Source: Sympetrum striolatum (lineage: Eukaryota > Arthropoda > Insecta > Odonata > Libellulidae). From it: 64,000 bases of DNA. Within the stretch, counting starts at the first letter, position 1. Every line of letters begins with the position of its first letter. Shown here in pieces: positions 48,783 to 60,180 of this stretch. The stretch lies in assembly GCA_947579665.1 (NCBI GenBank), contig OX388350.1:42379393-42443392 (forward strand). Direction: 5' to 3'. Below the pieces are notes generated by a model. The model was given only the letters and a program-made list of their open reading frames with translations, made no database searches and was not told where the DNA came from. The translations under genes and the position numbers were made by a program.

Positions 48783-49356
48783 TTGAGTCTCCTAGAGCGA
48801 GCTGCCACGAATCCATCCACGCTCTTTCCCGCCCACAATGGTGCATTCAACGAGCAGTCGACCTGGATTTGCTACGGCATCTTCTCTCTCTCTCTCTGTG
48901 TGACTTGCCGAGCACGACCGCCCGCAGCCACGGCGAGGGTTGCGAGGGGTAATTTTTTCAAAGATCCGAGCATGTTTGCGAAGACGGCTTCTTTCTATAT
49001 CGATCCCGCGGAATCGGTTGACACACATTACGACGCCCTTTTCGCCAGATGCGGCGGCATCCGAGCCTCCAGTTCGCATTGTCCTTCGACGTCGAAGAGT
49101 CTCTCCGGGTCACCGGCTGGAAAGAATGCGTCCGAACGGTGGTCCGCTGGGTGGTTGTGCGGTTGTTGGAGTGGGTCCATTTGGGAGGGAATTATGTAAT
49201 CGTTTCGACCGTGTTGTTGGAGTGTGTCGGGGTTGGTACCGATCAGGGTTACTGGCGCCGATTCCGACTTCCGAGGTCCCGAGGTCGCTTCCTGGTGGTG
49301 TCCCAAGTTTCCTGGCGCGATTTGGAGGTTGGGGAGACGTTCTACCGTCAATTTGA
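48783..49356. other. GC-rich patch with long frames on both strands
   Basis: About 570 bp of GC- and CpG-rich DNA. Frames of 138, 138 and 104 codons (plus) and 107 and 95 codons (minus) overlap one another. No domain is recognised in any of them. Several frames being open at once indicates that composition removes stop codons. A 5' exon or CpG-island promoter remains possible. The minus-strand frame 49028-49351 has a Pro/His/Asp/Gln-rich stretch that looks least random, but there is no family match I can name. A short CT run is at about 48885-48898. Confidence 0.35.
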
Positions 49357-51129
49357 CCTTTAAATTAGTGCCAGAATAAAAAATTGTCGATAATTGTCTT
49401 CCCCCTTCATTCTCGCATATAAAATATAATTTTGTGTTAGCGGGTTTGCTTATTCAGGAGGGAGTGTTTGTCCCGTAAAATTTGCATGAAAACTTTTCAA
49501 GTCCATATCCTGTCTAGATTTACTCCTAGGTGTTACTATTGCAACGATTTCCTTATCTTTAGACTAAAAAAATGTGAAACCGAATAAATAATCCTTGGGT
49601 CTTGTGCGGTCTTTCGGAAAACATTTAAAAATATCAGTGCTCGCTTACTTTTCTAAGATCTCTACCTTCAACGTTGGCTACGCTACTGGTATTGATAATG
49701 AGTATCTATGGTTGATACCGCATGCATGGTTCATTCATACTCATTTCAGATTTTAACCTCTTACGTCATTATTTAATCATAGACAATGCTATGGGGCATA
49801 TTTTGGATCTTGAATTTTGTAACAAATTGAAGGAGAAAAAATCCTTAAATGAAACATGAAAAGCTAGGTTAATTAGTAATCCTGCGAACCAATTCCTCGG
49901 TTATTAATTAATTAAATCCTTTCGAACTAAACTTAAAATCCTCCACTTTAAGCCACGGCACGCCGTTTATAGGTATATAATGAGGATTTGTAAACAAGAC
50001 GAGGATTGAGATGGTCTTCCACTCCTTTCCTTACCGAGCCAGAATGCTATAAATGCAAAAAGAACTTGCAGCACAATGATCCTATAAATAAAGCGTTTAT
50101 ACCTCCATAGATTTCACATTGTCGCAGCTTTCAGCTAGACTGACATGAGACAAAGTAAATAACAGATACGCTTCCTCTATCCCGAGCAAGAGGAAAATTG
50201 AAAAATATCCTATCTATCAAAGTGTGAAAGCAGGAACTTATTAGATAAAAGTGCTGGATGAACCTTAGTAAACAGCTCTCTGAATCCATTCCCTGATGAT
50301 TCTCTCAGTCTCGGGAGTTAAAAGTTAAACGTTTGTGACATATCCTCCCGTCTCAACGTGTGTATGTATTCGTTATGTCTGCCAGACGTCTGCAGACGCC
50401 GCCTCTGCACCGCGTGGCTTTTTATTTTATGAACCTACGGCATTAAACTTCACCTGTTTTCCTACTTCAAAGGCTTCCTACAGATTTAAAAATCTCTTTA
50501 TCTCCTCGTTTGCACAGAGGAGCGGAAAGCGCTAATTGCCGTAGCATTGAACGTTCACAGGGCCTTGATTCCCTAACATTGCTTTATTCGGGGATTCAAG
50601 GTCCGTTCTCCTGAGGATTCGAAATCGTGATACGAAATCGTAGCACGATCAGCGTTTTTTACGTTTGATTTCAATGTACTGCCGGTTGCGCAAATGCTTT
50701 TTGATGGTACTTTTGATTTCTCTGAAAAGATTACAATCCATCACCGTGTTTTTTAAACTGGAAGTTGATAGTTTTTGCCGGCTTACGCTGAGCAGGCTTA
50801 AATCTTACGTTCTTTCAGGATGAAGAAATGTAAATTTGTATAATCCTAAGAAATCCTAAAAACCTCTTAATTCTGTTGCAAGACAAATATCATGCTGTTC
50901 ACATTTTGTGGATCATAAAGACTTTAGAATCAATCCCAGGAAACAACGCTGACGATATCCCAAGAATTACTCTTCGTCACAAAAACAAATCTGACTTCTT
51001 CTCCTTAAAGTCTATACGAAAGGAACATGTTTCAAGTCGTTATTTTATTTTAATTGTTTGTCTTCACGGTGTGTATCAATTAAAGTGACATTATATATTG
51101 CATAGAATAGCTGAACGTTCTGGTTTAAT
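49357..51129. other. Non-coding stretch, nothing recognised
   Basis: Frames up to 70 codons, all unrecognised. No RNA genes or repeats seen. Confidence 0.45.
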
Positions 51130-51215
51130 TATTAGAGCAACCGGCCCGCAATTTGGAGAACCAGGTTCGTATCAGATATATATTCGTATCGGTACTTTTC
51201 AGACTTTTTTCATGA
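51130..51215 (+). mobile_element. tRNA-derived SINE with TTCAGA-T(n)-CATG tail
   Basis: TTAGAGCAACCGGCCCGCAA, TTTGGAGAACCAGG and TTCGTATCAG (B-box-like), then TTCAGACTTTTTTCATG (51198-51214). The tail and the AGAGCAACC block match the minus-strand copy at 37.2 kb. An insertion of TATAT-rich sequence separates B box and tail. Confidence 0.65.
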
Positions 51216-52874
51216 CTGTAACTGATAGAGATCTTTGAGAAGTTTCCTAGGTGCGCGCCTTAACATGCAAAATCACCGTAGACCTTTTTCCTTGTATTAT
51301 CGGATTGCTTGTCATTTTTACTTCACATCTGGCTGATAACCTCCATGAATCTCGTAATGCGTGTAATAATAAGCAAATGCAAGGTCGCCATAATTATCTA
51401 AGGACCGAAAATATTCATCTTTCACTTCCGGTACTATTGTAAATTTGTTCTTACAAAACAAAGAAGTCCTACATCTCCGTGGGTGAATCTCAAAGATGCT
51501 ATCGAACGCTTTTAGTTTTCTCTAATTAGCGAAGACCTTTGCTTTGAAAAGCGTAATTATATATTATAATAAAACATTCAAAACAGGTATTACAAGCTCA
51601 GTAGCCAGATAATACTTCTTTACATAACTCCGAGAAATTTTATTATTTGCAGTAATTCTCATTCATGGATATTACTATATTACTGGATATTATTATTAAT
51701 TATAATATATTACTAACAGATAGGCATGTATAAGAAGAAATTCCGTTTCAGGAAAGTTATCTGCTTCAGAAAACTAGCATGTCTTCTTGTTTTACTTAAA
51801 AGAGTCGTCATATTTATCAATCTGCAATAGCAGATGTATGAAACTCGGCTGGATTACGGAGACAAAATCTTTGTATCGATTATCTACCATTCGTCATGAG
51901 ATAATGTACCGCGGTTTTCTGTTCATATTTCAGATATACGTTTTGAAATAGGGAATTTATTACTGTTATCATCGTGCGAAGAAATGGCTTGAAGAGGAAG
52001 AAATGTTTCCGTAGCGTTCCGTTATTTATGCGTTGAATTTAGACTCCTGTCAAAATCAATCATTGGGTATTTCCCCGTTTAAGATTACTGGAATTCTTAT
52101 CATTCTCTACTTTCGTCGTGATGTATGGGTAAAGGCCGCATCACGAATCACTAAAAATCTCTTCCTTGTCGCTCTCTTCGATTTTTGCAAACGCCTCATT
52201 GTTTTGACATCTAGACTGCCGCTAAGAGCGTCGTAAATAACAAGCTGTTTTCATCCATTCGAGGGTTGAGAGTCCTCTACAGCGACCTCGTTCTAGACCT
52301 GCTTTTATTGCTTCTGCAGATATATACGCGCCGTATGTTTGCTTTCGCATAGCTTTGGCTTCAGTTCAGTAGATGCAAGCTCCAAAAGGGATTTGGATGC
52401 TCATCATACCTCTATTAATCATATTTAACCGTCCATTGATCGGATCGACAGCCGAAGTCGATACGTCTTGTCGTCGATCCGTTTCGGTTTAATACATAAG
52501 AATGCGGTATCTTGAATAGAATGGACTTCTGTGTTATTTATAAGACTGGCAACAGTTGGTGATCCTTTAATTAAAAGCAAAATTGGATTTACCAAAGAAA
52601 GAAATCTTGTACTATGAAGAATTTCCACCAAATAACGCAGGAAACCATCACTAAAATTGATTTACTCTTTTTGCTGAATCTATAATCGCATGAAATGGAA
52701 ACAGTTAATTAAGAAAGTTCTGCTCTTGCTATGTGATATGGTTGTAATTTATGTGCACTAAATAACAAAATAAAACATTTTATTAATTATAATTTAGTAT
52801 ATTTTCGTCCGATTCTACAGATGATTTCATTTTCTTCCAAGGACTTGCGAGTAATTTTTTGGTATTCCATAACG
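51216..52874. other. Non-coding AT-rich stretch, nothing recognised
   Basis: No recognisable feature. Frames are 61-68 codons and unremarkable. Confidence 0.5.
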
Positions 52875-52997
52875 ATGAAAGACAGAAAACAGGAAGAGAT
52901 TTTCCACAGGAAACTAATTCCTATTTTATTAACGTAATAAATTAATAAAATTGGAATTTGTTTTTCTGTGGAAAAGTTCTTCCTGTTTTCTCTTCAT
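52875..52997. repeat. Long hairpin, about 57-bp arms, 9-bp loop
   Basis: Arms 52875-52932 and 52942-52997 are imperfect reverse complements. Shared blocks on the left strand are AGAAAACAGGAAGA, TTTTCCACAG, AATTCC and ATTTTATTAA, with small indels and roughly 85% pairing. The loop is only 9 bp, so nearly the whole 123 bp is stem. No open frame and no clear target duplication. Confidence 0.75.
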
Positions 52998-55900
52998 TTT
53001 ATATGTTGATCATTTTATATATTGTAAAAATATTATAATTTGGAAGGCGAAACTATTTTAACTTGTTAAAAAATATTGTCGATAAGTTGAGGATCATGCC
53101 CGCATCATCATGCATGCTTTTTATTTTTGGAAGTTTTTCTCTCTAGTGCGTCTTGTAAATAATTTTTTTTTAATTTTCATACGTCCATACTTTTGATACA
53201 TGTCCCATGTGATCATATGATAACGCTCGACATTTGGGGATTAAAATCAGTTTTTCTGCAAAAATCGTTTGATTTTTAATGGTTGTGTATGATAAATTTA
53301 TATGTGTGTTATTTCTCGAATAATTAGGGAAGCAGAAGTATAGTAAGAAAGAGGTTGCTGAAACACTTTAACGCCGACACTTTGTAGATAATTGATAACA
53401 TGTACTTTTCCGGTACAAGGCAAATTTATGCGCCTTTCTCAAGTAAGTAGCCTTAATCGTTATCATTAAAAAGAACTCTGTTATTCTGTTGCTTCACAAC
53501 CATCATACCACTAATTATAACCGAGACGAACCACATTTGGCTAATGCGTACCATTGAGAATGATTCTCTATGGTGAGACCAAGTTCTCTCACTTCCTATA
53601 TTTCCCCTAATCTCCTTATCTTCTCCGCCTTAAAAGCATTCATGCTTCGTTAATTTATTTCTCAGACTTCCGATCTCGTTTTTTCTTCATTCTTCGGTAT
53701 TAGTCAGCGCATTAAGCCAACTTTTTCTCATCAAACCACTTGGCCCACACGCAGTGCCGTCAGATTTCATTAGTCACTCCACTCCATTACGTCTTTCGCT
53801 TTAACCACTCCTCTAGTTAATTCTTGTCGGAAAATTTACGAGTAATGAAACCTTGAAATCATCTTATTCACAAAATCAAAATTTTTGTCCACCAATACAA
53901 TTAGTACTTCTACTACAATTTCATGCCGCAGGTGCTTAATATCTCCCGATATTTTAGTTCCCTTGGGTCAAGATACACGCTCTTGAGTATTCAGGCGGTG
54001 TAAGGGTTCCTGCCAACAAGTGCTCTATTCGATCATTATAAATTGTAGAGCGAAGGCGGTACTTTTTGGTGAGTAATGTTGCGACAACTCATTAGGTGTT
54101 ACTCGGATGCTTCAGGGCGTAGTATGTGGATCTTAAGAATAAATGAGATATAAAACTGAAGCAATGAAGAAGGTCCTTAGAAGACGTTGGGGATATTATT
54201 TTTCACCTCGTTACATGGGTGTTACTACGGTACAAATTAGGGAATAAATGCTAGGAGTATTAGCCTCTTAAATTCATTTTACAGCGAATGCTTGCCCTTC
54301 TGTGTACTATAGGTTCTGAAAGAATATTATTTAATAGCACTTATCTCGGCAAGGTTATATAACTTTGGTGCTAATAGCGTAAGATATCCTATCAGAATAA
54401 TGCATTTCGCTATTAAAAAAATGCTAGCAGCTGATCCAATCTTCAGCTAATCCACAATATTCCTGTCGATAGGTTTATTGTACTGCTGTAAATATTCTAT
54501 GGCTAGTGACTTAACCTTACATGGTGGAATACCATAGAGAAATAATTTATAGTAATAGTGTAGTTTCCTCAAAAGAATTACTTCGACCGGTTTTGACTAT
54601 GTCAAGGTATCTTCGGAAATTTTTATCTCTTTCTCTATTCCTTGCTTTTCTACTTGCTGAATTTCATACACCATATTATCGTTTAAATAAATCTTTTTTA
54701 TTAGGAAAAATTTCTTCTTTACTTCAAGAGAAAGAGTTAACCTTCTGTCATTGGCTAGAAGTTTGTATAAAAAAATCCAAAATAATATATTTTATAATGT
54801 TATTTTGCAGACGCACGTTTCATTTTTACTTGTAGAAGATTTATACGCATATATTTATATAATTTCTCAAGTCCTCTTTTCTAAAAACCCGCTCATCTTG
54901 GAATCCATCGGCTTGTCGATATATCTTCGTTGCGAAAGTGTCGCAGAAAGTCATAACTTCAACAGGCGTTGCATCGATATCTCATTCTCCTCTTGGGTAA
55001 GTGAATCATTTTTGCAACTCCGTGTGCATCGTTTACCCACCGATCGATTAGATATAGGCCAAAGGCAGTTCTCGTAAAAGCTTCTCCCATTATCTCACAT
55101 GACCGCTTTGTCTTTCCGAGCGTCTTCGTTTAACGATCCCCGCCCACTAACGTCTTATATCCGACGTGAACAGAATTTGTTAGACGACTAACGGAAATGG
55201 TGGACCAGTCTCGATAGAATTCGCCTCGCCCTCCTTCCTACGGAAAATTGCGTCTTTGTTTCTTTGCGGAGATTCAACTAAAGCTCACTCCTAAACGAAT
55301 GCTTTTCTTCTCTCATTTGAGTCGTGGATCACGAGCAATCCTTTATATGGAGGAGTATTTTTGGGGGCTTAGGGCTAAGATACTCTCAAAGGTGGAGATT
55401 TAACGTGGACGATTCCATCGTCTTCTTCGTCATTAACGTGAATTAGTGGTGTCTGATAAGATAGCTGGAAAACGTGCTTACGTTTTCTGTTGCATTAGCT
55501 TAAAGAGAGAGGAAGAATTAGCGGAAAAACATTCCAGAGAAAAACAAGATATGGATAATGTTTGTTTATTTTATTTTACCTTTGTTTTATTTAAAACTGT
55601 CTCTACCTGCCGGTGTATTGCATCACACTTGTGCCTAATGTAAGCTCTTGATGAGTCTTCAATGTCAGGAAGTTCTGATATTTTATTATGTACGCACTCT
55701 AGAGGAAGATATTATCTTTTGATTGGATATTGCTTCAAAAACGATATTTTCCAATATACATGCAAATGGCCATATCTCATCATTTTATATTTCGGATGCG
55801 ACGAACAGAAAAGCGGTGTAGTGTGGCGCGGAGAATATGTTCATTGATACACTCCGAAGGATAAAAGATTCGGAAGCTCAACTCTTATTATATAATTTTT

Positions 55901-56554
55901 CAATAACTCTTCACTAGCAAGAACGTATTTGCGGAAACTGCATTGGCATACTGGTTTCGAATGTCCAGAATCAATAACTGTGATTATAGATCTGTGAATC
56001 GTTTTAAAATTCGTAGAACTGAGAACCATTTCGCATGAGCTTAACTTACGTAAAATTAAGGTAGTGTTATCAAGAATCTATTAAGATTCCAATTTTTAAA
56101 TTTTCACAGTTATGTAATTTTCCGTTCAGAAGTTTAAAGCTTTTCCATTATCGCCTTTCTTACATAAATGGCTGAAAGTTAATCTGAAGAATCTCATCAT
56201 TTTTATCTATGCAATTCAATTCAATTTGACATTCCGCTAGGTCAATCCAATGCTTTACGACGATCCAGAACATCAGTGTAACATTTATTGATTCCTTTCC
56301 TCCCTTCGACCAATCTTAACTTTCTACTGGGTCAATGGAATGAGTTTTCTATTCAACCCTAACTTTTTGTACGGGTCGTTTTAACAAAATACGCTTGAAG
56401 AGTTTTTCATACGTAAATTGAATCTGATTTAAATTTCAAGCGCGTCTTGAAATTTGAAATTAGACTTATTTTTCCGTTTTCATCCGGTGAGAATTCCCTA
56501 CGTTTATTTTAAGTGTGCTGATTCAGCTATTAGAGAGGTGTGTCCCGAAAATTG
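52998..56554. other. Non-coding stretch, nothing recognised
   Basis: Frames of 104 and 108 codons (54521-54835 and 54751-55077, plus) are unrecognised. 55.0-55.4 kb is slightly GC-richer. No repeats or RNA genes seen. Confidence 0.4.
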
Positions 56555-56810
56555 GAATCCGTAAAGAGTGTAACCTCGGGGCTCGGTTGGCCCCGGCAGC
56601 GGGTGGGTGTGGCCCGACCCCTGCTGGGTTGGATGCTCTGTTGAATCAGCGGTTCGGGAATTTCATCGGTCACCGTCCGGAGTAGGAACTACTTTCTTTT
56701 CCATCAATTTAAATGACTTGCTTTGAGAGACTTAATCCATCCTATCAACGCAAGGGAAGAATCCATCGCACAATTCCCGGATTCTTTTGGCCTTGATTGA
56801 ATATTTCGAG
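56555..56810. repeat. Diverged local duplication, copy A, with GC-rich hairpin
   Basis: TTGAATCAGCGGTTCGGGAA, TTTCATCGG (56641-56669) and GGAAGAATCCATC..GAATATTTCGA (to about 56810) align in order with 57586-57710. The GC-rich stretch 56581-56630 just upstream contains a small CAGCGGGT / ACCCCTGCTG inverted repeat that copy B lacks. Intervening sequence differs by indels. Confidence 0.55.
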
Positions 56811-57000
56811 TAAATGATAAGAGAGACAGAATGCCTCTTAGGGAATTTTATACAAGAACTTTATGGACTTAATTAAGCATTGCTTTATTGCGTCTTTGAA
56901 GAATTGAAGTGTAGAAATTAAATGTAAAGAATGTTAAGATTTTGAGAAATGAAAGCTTTAATGTCAAAGAAGTGAAGAAGAATTTTGTAATTTTCACAAT

Positions 57001-57058
57001 AGTTTATTTAGACCACCGGTTTCGGCTACTGCGCCTACTGGTCCTCTAAATAAAAATG
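57001..57058. repeat. Palindromic core of a dispersed repeat
   Basis: TTTATTTAG (57003-57011) and its complement CTAAATAAA (57046-57054) bracket GACCACCGGTTTCGG..GGTCCTCT, which resembles the 15375-15412 site. GGTTTCG next to GACCA and a downstream GGTCCT are common to both. Confidence 0.5.
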
Positions 57059-57582
57059 GTGTGAAACTGCGAAGTTTTTCTTCTCTCTTTACTAGCATTA
57101 TTCTACTACCTCCATCCTATTTTGATAGATTATAGGCTTTAATGCCATTTTAGAGGCAATAATAATAGTTTCTCAGTGCTCTGAGAGCCTCCCATAGAGC
57201 AGTATATGAAATCTATAAATTAATTCACCGTTATCTAAGTAGAAAAAATTAAGAAATAAAAGGACAAGAAAGAAATATATTTATAGTGTTAGAAATGTAA
57301 TCTTCGAAGAAAATTTTTTTTCTATATATTTGATTCCTCAAAACTAACAAGTCTGTTACATAAAGTTCCAGAATTGTGAATCTACGATGTAAAGTGGATT
57401 GGGGTGGATTAAGAGAAGATTATGGTAATGGACGTCCTTAATCAGCATTCCTCATACCTCAGCAGTTTCAATATTATCTTCAATACTTATAAAACCAGGA
57501 TGTGCTTCCTGAAAATATATCTTGAGGAATAAAAAGGTTTTCATTTGTATTTTGATACAGAGACCTTTTTTTACTCTTCCCT

Positions 57583-57710
57583 CAGTTGAATCAGTTGTTT
57601 GGAAATTTCATCGGAACCGGAAGAAATAAAAAAAAACAAAGGAAGAATCCATCTCGGGAATTTCCAGCATCTTTTGGTCCAGTGATCCAGTCTGAATATT
57701 TCGAATCGAA
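57583..57710. repeat. Diverged local duplication, copy B
   Basis: It aligns with copy A at 56641-56810 through TTGAATCAG, GAAATTTCATCGG, GGAAGAATCCATC and GAATATTTCGAA, about 945 bp apart. Immediately downstream, CTCTATCCTGCACCG (57772) resembles CTCTATCCTGTACCA near 59133, so parts of this segment recur again. Confidence 0.55.
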
Positions 57711-58560
57711 ATCAAGAGACTCGAAATGATACTCCTTCCGAAGTTAAGAGTATGTAAAAAAATGCATTTTTCTCTATCCTGCACCGAAATTCAAATGAAA
57801 AATATTTCATTCGTCGATATGTGGTTTCAAGTTCCACTTCCTGGTTATATAAGGTAGAGAATGAAATGGCCAGCGAAGTCGCTGCACTATATATTTCTCT
57901 CCAGCCTTCGATCGGCTGCGAATCCATCCCCGCTGTCGTTGACAGAGACATAATACTTCCGCGACCCACTAATAAGCCACGACGACCGGCCAGTAGGTCG
58001 CCAACTGCCCATTCCATCAATCCGAGCAACTGCGCAGTTCACCTCCATCTTCCACGAAAAGTCCATTATTTTCCCGAAGAAAACCGTCACCGGGCGGTGG
58101 GTCACCTCTCAATCGGTCACCGACCGCTTTATCTCCCGGAGATTTCGACCTCCAACCCGGTGAAAAGTCGAACAAAGATTCGTAGGGAAACAGGCGGAGT
58201 AGAGAGCGTAGGAATCGATGCGTAGCGGAAATAAAGGCCGTGACGTAGGCGCTCTGCATCCACTCCCGTAGGCCACAAAGGCCAATGTGTTTAACATCTC
58301 GTATGAGTCACCCGCTTTGTTGTCGGGAAGCAGTAAAAGTAAAAGCGCTGGAGGAAACGGCGAAATCACTCTCTCGTCGATCGGCTTTCTGTCAAACTAA
58401 TTAACGCCTGCTTAAGCTAAAGGGATTGACGTTAGTAATTTTCACACCTCCCTTATCTCGCTACATTAATCAATCCTTCTCCAACTAGGGAACCTTGCTC
58501 CATGTCAGATAAGGTTGGCCTTATATTTGCGATTGGAAGGGATTGTCAGCATAGTTCCTT
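57711..58560. other. GC-richer non-coding stretch
   Basis: Overlapping frames on both strands (up to 134 codons plus, 57821-58225; 105 codons minus, 57712-58029) with no recognised domain. Confidence 0.35.
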
Positions 58561-58561
58561 A

Positions 58562-58830
58562 AGAATATAATAATAATAAAACGTCTTTATTCGGGCGAGA
58601 TTGAGACTAAAATTCTCCTCTTCCACCCAACCCATCGTCATACAATATATAAATAACCAATTTAAAGAGATAGTATGAAAAAATATGACAAGAATTGTGG
58701 ATGTAAAGATCCTAAAACATTCTTAGAAGAAAAATGTATCCACTGCAGGAAAACACCCTTAGAAGGGGAGTGTAAAAAACCTGCGCAAACCTACCGATTG
58801 TCATAATTAAAAAGATGTCAAGAATAAAGA
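58562..58830 (-). mobile_element. 3' end of a non-LTR retroelement with (ATT)n tail, copy 4
   Basis: On the plus strand: AATAATAATAAAACGTCTTT, ATTCGGGCGAGATTGAGAC, CCAACCCATCGTCAT, GAATTGTGGATGTA, GGAAAACACCCTTAGAAGGG and GCAAACCTACCGATTGTCAT. All these blocks occur in reverse complement, in order, at 21350-21711. In the element's own sense this is the minus strand, ending in AATAAAG-like sequence and an (ATT) tail. No coding part is attached. Confidence 0.75.
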
Positions 58831-59786
58831 ATGATTAATTTTTATAAATACACTATCAATAGGTACATAAATGGGACACATCGATAAGCATAGTCATGTT
58901 GATATTTAAATAAGTGTTATCCATTTACATAAGAAAATATCAGGTTGAAACTGGTTCCTTCCACTATTAGACTGTTATTAATTAGGAAAAATGATTAGAC
59001 AAATAGCACTTACCAATTTCGCTTAAAATTCAATGTGGAGTGACCAGAAAGAATTTCATTGTTATGCTTTGCTCATAACATCCTAGATTTCGTAAGTAAT
59101 TGAGACAAAATTAAAGAAGATACCCATTCCTCTATCCTGTACCAAAACGGAATCGAAAAATATTCTATTTACATATAAATTGTTGAAAATAAGTATAAAG
59201 GGCAAGTGTATGAAAGTTCCAGTTTTTCAGGAAAGTTTCAGGAATTGGCTGAATTCAGTTGAAGAAATGGCTTCTCACCATTCCATCGTATGAAGGTGAT
59301 ATAACTGTATAATTTCATTATCCAGTTCTGATAGCATAATTTTACCTGATTTTCCCAAAACTATGAAATTAAAAAATATACGCAATCGGAGATGAAATTT
59401 TGAGTAAATATCGACAAAATGAGCGGTCTGTATGAGGCGTACCAAAACTTTTGGCTTCAGTGTGCAGCAGATGCCCGTATAATGTCAATAATGTCTCCAC
59501 TGTGGCGTATTTTTAAATACTAGTAACACGTCAAGGAAGGCCAGTTAACAACCCACTTTATTTTATTAAATTGAGAGTGGTGCTCTACTTCCCAGGGTGG
59601 ATTAAAGGCAAAATTTCCTCTATTTAAATCAGTCATAGGGCTTCAGGGTAGAGAATTAGGTGACTTTCTCAGGTTCACATGGATATTGTCAAAGGGATGC
59701 TGGTTGGAATACATTAATGAAGAAATTTGCGAAATATCCTTAGTAAATAGTCAAATGTCGGAGGTGTTTTGGAGATCTCCTAATAA
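58831..59786. other. Non-coding stretch upstream of the reverse-transcriptase relic
   Basis: No upstream reverse-transcriptase motifs could be found in any frame, so the relic is 5'-truncated or its body is unrecognisable. CTCTATCCTGTACC at about 59133 echoes 57772. Confidence 0.45.
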
Positions 59787-60180
59787 AAAAATCAGGAGAA
59801 GATTGGTGTAATCCTGGTCTGGAGTGTTTTGCTTTATGGATTTGGCACTTGGATATTAAGAAAGGAGGAAGTCATACGTTTAGAAGCCTTCGAAATGTGG
59901 GTTTGGCGTAGAATGGATAAAGTAAGTTGGGTTGAGAGGAAAACAAACACGGAGGTGCTGAAGATGGTTGGGGAAGAGAGGGCTTTAATTGAAGTGATTA
60001 AGCATCGACAGAGGAAATGGGTGAGTCAAATAATGAGAGGAGATGGGTTGCAGAAGTTTGTTATTGAGGCTAGAATTTAAGGGAAAAACAGAAGGGAAGG
60101 CAAAGGCAATAGATGTTGGATGATTTGAAGGGTGGGGTAAACTGCTAGGAAGTGAAGGAGATGCCTCTGAATAGGGATTT
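59787..60180 (+). pseudogene. Non-LTR retrotransposon reverse transcriptase, C-terminal relic
   Basis: The frame is open from 59787 to the stop at 60078-60080. It reads LVWSVLLYGFGTW, then LEAFEMWVWRRM, then RQRKWVSQIMRGDGL. This pattern (LYG.E.W, LEAFEMW..RRM, R..W..HI.RGDGL) is typical of the region after the reverse-transcriptase domain in arthropod LINE ORF2 proteins. The expected continuation MLDDLKGG appears in another frame at 60113, after an in-frame stop and a frameshift, and ends at TAG 60146-60148. The catalytic core (YADD-type motif) is absent, so it cannot be active. The LINE clade is not assignable by eye. Following DNA (CCGGAAGGCAGAACACT, about 60211) may be the element's 3' end. 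Confidence 0.8.

Noticed and set aside
57821..58225. 134-codon plus-strand frame as a gene
   Set aside because: It lies in a GC-richer patch where frames on both strands stay open, and it matches no family I know.
59440..59475. Tc1-like end (CCAAAACTTTTGGC)
   Set aside because: No partner terminal repeat and no flanking TA pair could be found nearby.
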